Shown here one piece after another: positions 13,952 through 21,319 of a stretch of DNA of 22,123 bases (position 1 is the first letter of the stretch; every line of letters starts with the position of its first letter). The stretch covers positions 1 through 22,123 of the forward strand of contig CBDUCN010000046.1 in NCBI GenBank assembly GCA_965365655.1, in the 5' to 3' direction. Source of the DNA: JBFHNV01 sp965365655. GTDB lineage: Bacteria; Pseudomonadota; Gammaproteobacteria; HK1. Position numbers and translations under genes: made by a program. The notes beneath the pieces were generated by a model. It ran no database searches and had not been told where the DNA came from. It saw only the letters and a program-made list of their open reading frames with translations.

Positions 13952-16030
13952 ATGTCCGCACAGCCCGTCCTGCACCACAGCGCCTGCCCCCACGACTGCC
14001 CGTCCACCTGCGCGCTCGACGTGGAGGTGCTCGACGGCACCGCCATCGGCAAGGTGCGCGGCGCGAAGGACAACACCTACACCGCCGGCGTCATCTGCTC
14101 CAAGGTCGCGCGCTACGCCGAGCGCATCCACCACCCCGACCGGCTGACCACGCCGCTCCGGCGCACCGGCGGCAAGGGCAGCGACTTCGCGCCCGTCGGA
14201 TGGGACGACGCCCTGGACCTGGTCGCCGAGCGCCTGCTCGCCGCCGAGCAGCGCCACGGCCCGGAGACCGTGTGGCCGTACCACTACGCCGGCACCATGG
14301 GGCTGGTGCAGCGCGACGGCCTCTACCGGCTGCGCCACGTGAAGCGCTACTCCAGCCAGTACTCGACGATCTGCACCACGCTCGCGTGGAACGGGTTCAT
14401 CGCCGGCACCGGGCGCCTCGCGGGCGCCGATCCGCGCGAGATGGCCGAGTCCGACGTGGTCGTGATCTGGGGCACCAACGCGGCCTCCACCCAGGTCAAC
14501 GTGATGACCCACGCGCTCGCCGCGCGGCGCGAGCGCGGCGCGACGCTGGTCGTGGTGGACACCTACCTCAACGCGACCGCGAAGCAGGCGGACCTCTTCG
14601 TGTGCGTGCGCCCGGGCACCGACGGCGCGCTGGCGTGCGGCGTGATGCACGTGCTGTTCCGCGACGGCCATGCCGATCGCGACTACCTGGCCCGCCACAC
14701 CGACTGCCCCGCCGACCTCGAGGAGCACCTGCGCACGCGAACCCCCGAGTGGGCGTCGCGCATCACCGGCGTCGCGGTGGAGACCATCGAGCACATGGCG
14801 CGGCTGATCGGCGAGCACCCGCGCACCTATCTGCGTCTCGGCTACGGCTTCTCGCGGCAGCGCAACGGCGCGGTGAACATGCACGCGGCGCTGTCCATCG
14901 CCGCCGTCACCGGTGCGTGGCAGCACCGCGGCGGCGGCGCGTTCCACAACAACGGCGCGATCTACCACTGGGACAAGACGCTGATCGAGGGCCTCGACGC
15001 GCGCGACGCGTCCGTTCGCGTGCTCGACCAGTCGCGCATCGGGCCGGCGCTCACCGGCGACCGGCGCGACCTCGGCGACGGCCCGCCGGTGACCGCGCTG
15101 TTCGTGCAGAACACGAACCCGATGAGCATCGCGCCGGATCTGAACCTCGTGCACCGCGGCTTCGCGCGCGAGGATCTCTTCGTGTGCGTGCACGAGCAGT
15201 TCATGACCGAGACCGCGAAGGCCGCCGACGTGGTGCTGCCGGCCACGATGTTCATGGAGCACGACGACGTGTACCAGTCGGGCGGCCACCAGCACATCAT
15301 CCTCGGGCCGAAGCTCATCGAGCCGCCCGACGGCTGCCGCTCGAACCACGACGTGCTGTGCGATCTCGCACCGCGCCTCGGCGCCGAGCATCCGGGCTTC
15401 CGCATGAGCGCGCGCGAGATCATCGATCGCACGCTGCAGGCGTCCGGCTGGCCCGGCATCGAGCACCTGGAGCGCGAGCGCTGGATCGACTGCCAGCCGG
15501 ACTTCGAGACCGCCCACTACCTGAACGGCTTCGCGCACGCCGACGGCAAGTTCCACTTCGCGCCGGACTGGAGCGCGGCGGGGCCGACGCGCTACGGGCC
15601 CGACGGCGCGCTAGAGCGCATGCCGCGGCTGCCGGACCACTGGGCGGTGATCGAGGAGGCCGACGACGCGATGCCGTTCCGGCTGGTCACCGCGCCGGCG
15701 CGCCACTACCTGAACTCCACCTTCACCGAGACGCCGACGTCGCGCCGCCGCGAGGGCCGCCCGGCGGTGATGCTGCACCCCGACGACGCCGCGACGCTGG
15801 GCGTCGCGGACGGCGAGCGGGTGCGTCTCGGCAACGACCGCGGCGACCTCGTGATCCATGCGGCGCTGTTCGACGGCGTGCAGCGCGGGGTCGTGATCGT
15901 GGAGAGCATCTGGCCGAACCACGCGTTCGAGGAAGGCATGGGCATCAACGTGCTCACCGGCGCCGACCCCGTGGCCCCGGTGGGCGGCTGCGCCTTCCAC
16001 GACAACCGCATCTGGATCCGCCGCGCATGA
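13952..16030 (+). CDS. Molybdopterin oxidoreductase with N-terminal 4Fe-4S site
   Basis: A 692-residue member of the DMSO reductase superfamily. Four cysteines at 12, 16, 20 and 49 (CPHDCPSTC then GVICSK) form the N-terminal 4Fe-4S site. Cys141 in TICTTLAWNGF aligns with the metal-ligand cysteine of NapA- and PsrA-type enzymes (Cys, seven residues, Gly-Phe), so a Cys-ligated Mo or W is likely. Cofactor-binding segments include VVVIWGTNAAST, VRPGTDGAL and the C-terminal domain from about 590 (LNSTFTETP, HPDDAATLGVADGERVRL). There is no Tat signal, so the enzyme is cytoplasmic, and no electron-transfer or membrane subunit is encoded nearby. Substrate unknown. The ATG at 13952 has AGGA 7 nt upstream, and TTATCGT in the 13.9-kb gap may be a -10. 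Its TGA overlaps the msrA ATG. Confidence 0.93.
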   Translation: MSAQPVLHHSACPHDCPSTCALDVEVLDGTAIGKVRGAKDNTYTAGVICSKVARYAERIHHPDRLTTPLRRTGGKGSDFAPVGWDDALDLVAERLLAAEQRHGPETVWPYHYAGTMGLVQRDGLYRLRHVKRYSSQYSTICTTLAWNGFIAGTGRLAGADPREMAESDVVVIWGTNAASTQVNVMTHALAARRERGATLVVVDTYLNATAKQADLFVCVRPGTDGALACGVMHVLFRDGHADRDYLARHTDCPADLEEHLRTRTPEWASRITGVAVETIEHMARLIGEHPRTYLRLGYGFSRQRNGAVNMHAALSIAAVTGAWQHRGGGAFHNNGAIYHWDKTLIEGLDARDASVRVLDQSRIGPALTGDRRDLGDGPPVTALFVQNTNPMSIAPDLNLVHRGFAREDLFVCVHEQFMTETAKAADVVLPATMFMEHDDVYQSGGHQHIILGPKLIEPPDGCRSNHDVLCDLAPRLGAEHPGFRMSAREIIDRTLQASGWPGIEHLERERWIDCQPDFETAHYLNGFAHADGKFHFAPDWSAAGPTRYGPDGALERMPRLPDHWAVIEEADDAMPFRLVTAPARHYLNSTFTETPTSRRREGRPAVMLHPDDAATLGVADGERVRLGNDRGDLVIHAALFDGVQRGVVIVESIWPNHAFEEGMGINVLTGADPVAPVGGCAFHDNRIWIRRA

Positions 16031-16632
16031 GCACGCTCGCAACCCTCGCACGGCGCGCCGTCGCCGCGCTCGCAATCGCCCTCGCCGCCGCGCCCGCGCA
16101 CGCCGAGGTGCGCGCCATCGCGACCTTCGCCGGCGGCTGCTTCTGGTGCATGGAGGAGGCCTTCGACAAGGTGCCCGGCGTGATCGCCACCACCTCCGGC
16201 TACACCGGCGGCGACACCAAGGCGCCGACCTACGAGGCGGTGTCCACCGGGAGCACCGGCCATTACGAGGCGCTGCGGGTGCTGTTCGACCCCGAGCAGG
16301 TGAGCTACCGGGAGCTGCTCGTCGTGTTCTGGCACAACATCGATCCGCTGGACGACGGCGGCCAGTTCTGCGATCGCGGGCCGCAGTACCGCGCCGCGAT
16401 CTTCGCGCACGGCGACGAGCAGCTTCGCCTCGCGCGCGAGTCCCGTGCGTATCTCGGCACCGCGGGCGGCTTCGACGCGCCCATCGTCACCCCCGTGGGC
16501 GAGGCCGGCATCTTCCATCCCGCGGAAGAAGAGCACCAGGACTACCACCAGAAGAATCCGCTGCGCTACAACGCGTACAAGTACGCGTGCGGGCGCGCGG
16601 CACGCCTCGAGGCGCTCTGGGGCGCGCGCTGA
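16027..16632 (+). CDS. msrA: Exported peptide-methionine (S)-S-oxide reductase MsrA
   Basis: A 201-residue MsrA, which reduces the S-epimer of methionine sulfoxide in proteins. A signal peptide (MSTLATLARRAVAALAIALA, APAHA|E near residue 26) directs it to the periplasm. The catalytic motif is GGCFWCMEEAF with Cys38 as nucleophile; GYTGGDTKAPTYEAVSTGSTGHYEAL and EEEHQDYHQKNP are also standard. A resolving cysteine may be Cys in YKYACGRA near the C-terminus. The ATG overlaps the molybdoenzyme stop (ATGA), so translation is probably coupled. An exported MsrA needs an electron donor in the envelope; none is encoded here. Its stop lies 5 bp from a truncated SDR gene on the other strand. Confidence 0.96.
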   Translation: MSTLATLARRAVAALAIALAAAPAHAEVRAIATFAGGCFWCMEEAFDKVPGVIATTSGYTGGDTKAPTYEAVSTGSTGHYEALRVLFDPEQVSYRELLVVFWHNIDPLDDGGQFCDRGPQYRAAIFAHGDEQLRLARESRAYLGTAGGFDAPIVTPVGEAGIFHPAEEEHQDYHQKNPLRYNAYKYACGRAARLEALWGAR

Positions 16633-16637
16633 GGACT

Positions 16638-16712
16638 CCTCGCGGCGGCGCGTGCGGGCGCGGCGCCGATCCCGCTGGATGCGCCGGTGATGAGCAGGAC
16701 CCGTTCGGTCAT
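16638..16712 (-). pseudogene. Stump of a truncated short-chain dehydrogenase gene
   Basis: Reading leftward from an ATG at 16712, the frame encodes MTERVLLITGASSGIGAA, then PARAAAR: the NAD(P)-binding start of a classical SDR. GGAGG (16721-16725 on the complement) is 8 nt before the ATG, so this looks like a true former gene start. After about 25 codons the SDR similarity ends at the 3' end of msrA, and the frame runs antisense into msrA to a TAG at 16566. It is not a copy of the intact SDR at 13052. The rest of the gene is absent from this place. Confidence 0.8.
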
Positions 16713-16766
16713 CGCGTGAACCTCCGTGCGTCTGCGCTCGCGCGGCCGCGCCCTTCGCGGCGCCGC

Positions 16767-16780
16767 GTGAAGCGGTTCAC
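16767..16780. promoter_or_regulatory. GTGAA-N4-TTCAC dyad
   Basis: A 14-bp dyad, GTGAAGCGGTTCAC, lies between the SDR stump and the lipoprotein gene, upstream of both in their reading directions. It could be an operator for a dimeric repressor of the lost SDR gene or of the lipoprotein gene. Five-base arms occur by chance often enough to keep this tentative. Confidence 0.25.
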
Positions 16781-16873
16781 CTTCCGCGGTCGGCGCACGA
16801 CGGCGTTCAGCGACGATTCACGCACGCGGGTGGAACAATGCGCTCGTCATCGCCACACAAGCGGAGCGCAACC

Positions 16874-17233
16874 ATGAAGCACCCGGCCATCGTCCTCTCG
16901 CTGCTCTCTCCCCTGCTGCTGTCGGCATGCGCCGCCACCCACGCGGAACCGCGCTACGGCGTGTGCCGCCAGCAGATCGCCGACTACGTCACGCAGCGAC
17001 TCGGCCAGACCGTGACCCGCATCCAGGTGCAGAGCTATGCCGAGCGCACGCCCCCCGTCTCGATGTTCGACCCCGGCAACGCGCTCGCATTCGTGAAGGA
17101 GTGCGACGGCTTCCACTCCTTCGAGGTGCGAGGCACCTGGGATCTGTGCGAGAACATCCCGCACTACGGCCGCTCCAGCGGCTCCTACATCCGCTACGAG
17201 GGCCCCTTCGAGGGCTGCCGGACGCCGGGCTGA
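16874..17233 (+). CDS. Small lipoprotein of unknown function
   Basis: A 119-residue protein with a lipoprotein signal: MKHPAIVLSLLSPLLLSAC, lipobox LLSAC with Cys19 as the lipidated residue. The mature part (YGVCRQQIADYVTQRLGQTVTRIQVQSYAERTPP, then a FVKECDGFHSFEVRGTWDLCENIP region) has four cysteines after the lipobox cysteine, which may pair in the periplasm. I do not recognise a domain. GGAG lies about 7 nt before the ATG at 16874, and AACAAT at 16834-16839 could be a -10. It converges on the BisC-family gene with 63 bp between stops; a weak hairpin there has no T run. Confidence 0.8.
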   Translation: MKHPAIVLSLLSPLLLSACAATHAEPRYGVCRQQIADYVTQRLGQTVTRIQVQSYAERTPPVSMFDPGNALAFVKECDGFHSFEVRGTWDLCENIPHYGRSSGSYIRYEGPFEGCRTPG

Positions 17234-17296
17234 CGCGCCGCGCGCACCGCGTGTCAGTGCGCGAGCGGGACCGGCCGGGCGCCGGTGCGGAGCGCG

Positions 17297-19651
17297 TCAG
17301 CGCCGGGTCGGCTTCCACGTCGCCGCCGGACGCTGCACCGTCGCCGGCGGCGTGAAGGCGGTCACCGGCGGCGGCTCGCCCTCGAAGCGCGCGACCTCCA
17401 CCAGCGCGCTGTGCGCGATCGGTCCCTGCGCGAGGCGCGACGTGCCGCGGTCCGGTGTGAGCACGTTCGGATTGCCGTGCTTGTCCAGGGCCCCGTCGCG
17501 GCCCGGCTCCTCGGGGTCGTACCAGGCACCGGTCGCGACGCGCACCACGCCGCGGCGCACGCCGTCGCTGAGCAGCGCCGCGCACAGCGTCGCGCCGCGA
17601 TCGTTGAACAGGCGCACCACGTCGCCGTCGCCGATGCCGCGCGCCGCGGCGTCGGCGGGATGGATCAGCATCGGCTCGCGGCCCCCGATCTTGCCGGCGC
17701 GGCTGACCCGCCCGTGGTCGAGCTGGGCGTGCAGCTTGTGCTGCGGCTGGTTCGAGATCATGTGCAGCGGGTAACGCACGGCGCGCTCACCCCCGAGCCA
17801 CTCCTCGGGCTCGAGCCACGCGGCGTGCCCCGGGCAGTCGTCGTAGCCGTACCCGGCCACGGTCTCGGAGAAGATCTCCACCTTGCCCGACGGCGTGTTC
17901 AGCGGATGCGCCGCCGGATCACGGTGAAAGGCCTCGAACTGCACGAAGGGCTCGCCGGGCTCGTCCACCTCCACGTAGCCATCCGCCCAGAAGGACTCGA
18001 AATCCGGCAGCACCACGTCGTGCCGGGCCGCCTGCTGGCGCGACACCTCGTAGAGGTGACGCAGCCACTGCATCTCGTCCCGGCCCTCGGTGAAGGCCTC
18101 GCGCACGCCGAGACGCCGGGCCAGATCGGCGAAGATGTCGAAGTCGTTGCGCGCCTCTCCCACAGGCGCCACCGCCTGCTGCATCGCGATGACGAAGCGA
18201 TCGCGCGAGCTCGCGCCGATGTCGTTGCGCTCCAGGGTGGTCGTGGCCGGCAGCACGATGTCGGCACGGCGCGCCGTCGCCGTCCACCAGATCTCATGCA
18301 CCACCACCGTCTCCGGCCGCCGCCACGCGCGCAGGAGACGGTTGAGGTCCTGGTGATGGTGGAACGGGTTGCCGCCACACCAGTACACGAGCCGCACGTC
18401 CGGATAGCGCCGGCGCTCGCCGTTGAACTCGTACGCCTCGCCCGGGTGCAGCAGCATGTCGGAGATGCGCGCGACGGGGATCGCGCTGCGCGCGGGGTTG
18501 CCGAGGCCGGGCATCGCGGGCACCGGGAAGCGCCGCACCGGGTTGCCGTAGCCGTGCATGCTGCCGTAGCCGAAGCCGCAGCCACCGCCCGGGGCGCCGA
18601 TCTGGCCCAGCATCGCCGCCAGCGTCACGGTCATCCAGTACGCCTGCTCGCCGTGCTCCGCGCGCTGCAGCGCGTACGCGGTGCCGATCATCGTGCGCCC
18701 GGCCGCCATGCGCCGCGCGAGATCGCGGATCGTGCGCGCATCCAGGTCGCAGATCGCGCCCGCCCACGGCGCGCTCTTCGGCGTGCCGTCGGACTCGCCC
18801 AGCAGGTACGCGCGGAAGCGCTCGTAGCCGGTGCAGTGGCTCGCAAGGAACGCGCGGTCCACCCGCTGCTCGGCCTCCAGCGTGTGCGCGATGCCGAGCA
18901 TCAGCGCGACGTCGGTGCCGGGCCGCGGCGCGATCCACTGCGCGTCCAGGAACGCCGCGCTGTCGTCGCGCAGGGGCGTCACGCTCACCACCTGCACGGG
19001 ACTCTCGCGCAGCCGGCGCAGCCAGCGGTGGGTGCCGTGCTCGCCCATGCCGCCGGGCTCCACCTGGGTGTTCTTCAGACCCAGCCCGCCGAAGGACACG
19101 AACAGGTCGCAGTGCGCGGCGATGCTGTCCCAGGACGTGAACGGGCCGCGTCCGAGGGCCCTGTCGCCGAACAGGTACGGCAGCGTCGCGTGGCCCGCGG
19201 CGTTGGAGTACGTGAAGACCTGGTCGGTGAAGCCGCCCAGGGCGCCGAGAAAGCGGTGGAGCTGGGTCTTCGCGTGGTGGAAGCGCCCGGCGCTGGACCA
19301 GCCGTAGGAGCCGCCGAAGATCGCGGCGGGGCCGTGTGCGGCCCGCACCCGGTCGAGCTCCGCGGCGACGAGGTCCAGGGCCTCGTCCCAGCCGACCGCG
19401 ACGAACGGGTCGCTGCCGCGCGCCGCGGTGCGCGCACCGGGGCCGCCCTCCAGCCAGCCCCGGCGCACCATCGGGCGCGGAATGCGCTGCTCGCCCTGGA
19501 GGCCGTCCGGGATCGAGTCGAGGATGGGCGAAGGGTACGGGTCGCGTTCGAAGGGCTCGACGCCCACCAGCGTGCCGTCCTTCACGAGCGCGTTGAACGC
19601 GCCCCAGTGCGAGCCGTGGCGGCGGCGCACGATCCCCGCGTCGTCGTGCAT
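17297..19651 (-). CDS. bisC: BisC-family molybdoenzyme (biotin/methionine S-oxide or N-oxide reductase)
   Basis: A 784-residue member of the DMSO/TMAO/biotin sulfoxide reductase group. It follows E. coli BisC along its length: SHWGAF at the N-terminus, PMVRRGWLE, GPAAIFGGSYGWSSAGRFHH, GTDVALMLGIAHTL, GYERFRAYLLGESDGTPK, LPATTTLERNDIG and the C-terminal NVLTPDRGTSRLAQG. The Mo-ligand serine should be Ser120 in GWSSAG. There are no N-terminal Fe-S cysteines and no Tat signal, so it is a cytoplasmic, single-cofactor enzyme of the BisC kind rather than periplasmic TorA/DorA. From family knowledge it reduces biotin sulfoxide and can reduce free methionine S-sulfoxide; the substrate here is inferred. 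The ATG at 19651 begins the conserved region. AGGA is 12 nt upstream (far), and TATCGT further up may be a -10. Confidence 0.93.
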   Translation of the reverse strand: MHDDAGIVRRRHGSHWGAFNALVKDGTLVGVEPFERDPYPSPILDSIPDGLQGEQRIPRPMVRRGWLEGGPGARTAARGSDPFVAVGWDEALDLVAAELDRVRAAHGPAAIFGGSYGWSSAGRFHHAKTQLHRFLGALGGFTDQVFTYSNAAGHATLPYLFGDRALGRGPFTSWDSIAAHCDLFVSFGGLGLKNTQVEPGGMGEHGTHRWLRRLRESPVQVVSVTPLRDDSAAFLDAQWIAPRPGTDVALMLGIAHTLEAEQRVDRAFLASHCTGYERFRAYLLGESDGTPKSAPWAGAICDLDARTIRDLARRMAAGRTMIGTAYALQRAEHGEQAYWMTVTLAAMLGQIGAPGGGCGFGYGSMHGYGNPVRRFPVPAMPGLGNPARSAIPVARISDMLLHPGEAYEFNGERRRYPDVRLVYWCGGNPFHHHQDLNRLLRAWRRPETVVVHEIWWTATARRADIVLPATTTLERNDIGASSRDRFVIAMQQAVAPVGEARNDFDIFADLARRLGVREAFTEGRDEMQWLRHLYEVSRQQAARHDVVLPDFESFWADGYVEVDEPGEPFVQFEAFHRDPAAHPLNTPSGKVEIFSETVAGYGYDDCPGHAAWLEPEEWLGGERAVRYPLHMISNQPQHKLHAQLDHGRVSRAGKIGGREPMLIHPADAAARGIGDGDVVRLFNDRGATLCAALLSDGVRRGVVRVATGAWYDPEEPGRDGALDKHGNPNVLTPDRGTSRLAQGPIAHSALVEVARFEGEPPPVTAFTPPATVQRPAATWKPTRR

Positions 19652-19822
19652 GGCGTCGAGCGTTCCTGGCGGCGTCCGACGACGACGATACACCCGGCAC
19701 CGTCGTGAGGCCGTGCGGCGCCGCGGCACGGGCGACGCCCGGCGGCGTCCGGCATCGCGACGCGCGGGCGTCCCGCGCGCGTCGGCCCCGGCACGCGGGC
19801 GGCGCCGAGGCACCGGGGGCGC

Positions 19823-21106
19823 TCAGGCCGCCGCGAACGCCGCGGCGCCGGCCAGCACGATCACCCCCGCGGCGCGCAGCGCGCGCGTGCGCAGCGCCGG
19901 TCCGCCCAGCGCCAGCACCATCGCGAGCTTCACCGCGGTGTTGGCCCAGGCCGCGGCCAGGATGCCCAGCGCCGCCGTGCCCTGCGCGACGTCGCCGCGG
20001 GCGAGATCGGCCAGCGACAGCGTGATCGCGTCCACGTCGGTGGCCCCCGCGAGCGCCGCGACGGCGAACAGCGCGTGCGGCGGCAGGTACGCCTCGGCGA
20101 GCTTCACCGCCAGCAGGATGGCGACGAACAGCGCGCCGAACCGGATCGCGGCGGTCAGGCGGAAGGGGTTGCGCAGCACCATGTCGGGAACGGCGCCGAC
20201 GCGAGCCGCACGCGCTGCCGCGCGGTGGTGCAGCGCGAGCAGCGCGGCGCAGGCCAGCGACATCGCGGCCAGCGGAAGCGCGAGAACCCCCAGCAGGGGG
20301 AGGTTCAGCACCGCCACCTCGACGGCCACGCGCACGAACATGATGCCCCACGCGAGCACGATGCCGCTCATCAGCGCGTCCTCGATCCCCGCCTGCTCGC
20401 GGGCACGGCGCGCGAAGCTGAGCGTGACCGCGGTGGACGAGACCAGCCCGCCCGCCAGCCCCGTCAGCAGGTAGCCGCGCCGCGCACCGAGCAGGCGCAC
20501 CGCGACGTAGCCGACCAGCGAGAGCCCGGCGATCAGCAGCACGAGCAGCCAGAGCTTGAACGGGTTGAGCGCGCCCCAGGGGTCGAGCGCACGGTCCGGA
20601 ACCAGCGGCAGCACGATGAACGTGGCCGCGAGCAGCTTCAGACCGGCCACGATGTCCTCGCGCCCGAGCGCGCGCACCGCCGAGTGCAGCGGCTCCTTGA
20701 ACGCGAGCACCGCGGAGGTCGCGATCGCGAGCATGACGGCGACGCCGGGATGGCCCAGCGTCACCGCGGCCCCCAGCAGGTAGGTCACCGCGGCGGCGAC
20801 CTCGCTGGTGATCCCGGGAACCCTGCGCAGCGAGCGCCCCTCGATCCAGGTGGTCACCACGAGCAGCGCGACGAGGCCCAGCAGCCCGGCCACCGGCAGC
20901 AGCGGCAGCCGGCCGTCCTCGGTGAGCGCGCCCGCGAGCGCCCCGAACAGCGCGCACAGCATGAAGGTGCGCAGCCCGCCGAACTGCGGCTCCTCGCGGG
21001 CGCCGCTGAACTCGCGCTCGACGCCGATCAGCGTGCCGATGAACAGCGCAATCAGGAAATCGCGCGCGAGCAGCAGGTCGGCTGCGCCAAGCGTCGTCAG
21101 GTCCAC
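19823..21106 (-). CDS. MgtC/SapB-DUF4010 integral membrane protein
   Basis: A 427-residue membrane protein with about 12 hydrophobic segments. The N-terminal ~140 residues are an MgtC/SapB domain (ALFIGTLIGVEREF, GGLRTFMLCALFGALAGAL, VTYLLGAAVTLGHPGVAVMLA), and the rest is a DUF4010 domain (LTGLAGGLVSSTAVTLSFARRA, AALAGATDVDAITLSLADLA). Proteins of this two-domain layout are common in bacteria and of unknown activity; transport is a guess from the many helices. The start is GTG at 21106, with AGGAGG about 10 nt upstream. An FNR/Anr-like box at 21157-21170 lies at class II promoter spacing, implying control by oxygen or nitric oxide. It is followed, 171 bp on, by the BisC-family gene on the same strand. 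Confidence 0.9.
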   Translation of the reverse strand: MDLTTLGAADLLLARDFLIALFIGTLIGVEREFSGAREEPQFGGLRTFMLCALFGALAGALTEDGRLPLLPVAGLLGLVALLVVTTWIEGRSLRRVPGITSEVAAAVTYLLGAAVTLGHPGVAVMLAIATSAVLAFKEPLHSAVRALGREDIVAGLKLLAATFIVLPLVPDRALDPWGALNPFKLWLLVLLIAGLSLVGYVAVRLLGARRGYLLTGLAGGLVSSTAVTLSFARRAREQAGIEDALMSGIVLAWGIMFVRVAVEVAVLNLPLLGVLALPLAAMSLACAALLALHHRAAARAARVGAVPDMVLRNPFRLTAAIRFGALFVAILLAVKLAEAYLPPHALFAVAALAGATDVDAITLSLADLARGDVAQGTAALGILAAAWANTAVKLAMVLALGGPALRTRALRAAGVIVLAGAAAFAAA

Positions 21107-21156
21107 CGGCAGTGCGCCTCCTGCGATGCTTGTGCCACGCGCCGGGCCCGCCCGCG

Positions 21157-21170
21157 TTGATCCGGATCAG
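21157..21170 (-). promoter_or_regulatory. FNR/Anr-like box upstream of the MgtC-DUF4010 gene
   Basis: TTGATCCGGATCAG matches TTGAT-N4-ATCAA at 9 of 10 defined bases. Toward the gene, exactly 22 nt separate it from CACAAG, a weak -10 candidate, as expected for activation from about -41.5. The inferred start point falls just before the AGGAGG ribosome site. It shares the form TTGAYC-N-GGATCAGCGC with the box at 10892. Confidence 0.5.
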
Positions 21171-21319
21171 CGCGCCGCCCGGCCTGCGCCGCGGCCCACG
21201 GGCCGGCGCGGGACGGCTTCAGGTCGCGGCCGGCCGCACGCCGGCCCTGCTCCGCGGCGCTCGCCCGCACGGCACACGCCGCCGGCACGCACGCGGAGCC
21301 GCGGCGGCGGCCTCGACCC

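Noticed and set aside
12692..15556. A very long open frame antisense to the ligase-SDR-molybdoenzyme region
   Set aside because: It is rich in Arg, Ala, Val and His with no recognisable domain, lies opposite genes with clear motifs, and arises from the extreme GC content.
17270..17286. Hairpin ACCGGC-CGGGC-GCCGGT between the convergent lipoprotein and BisC genes
   Set aside because: Only six base pairs and no T run; such hairpins are expected by chance in DNA this rich in GC.
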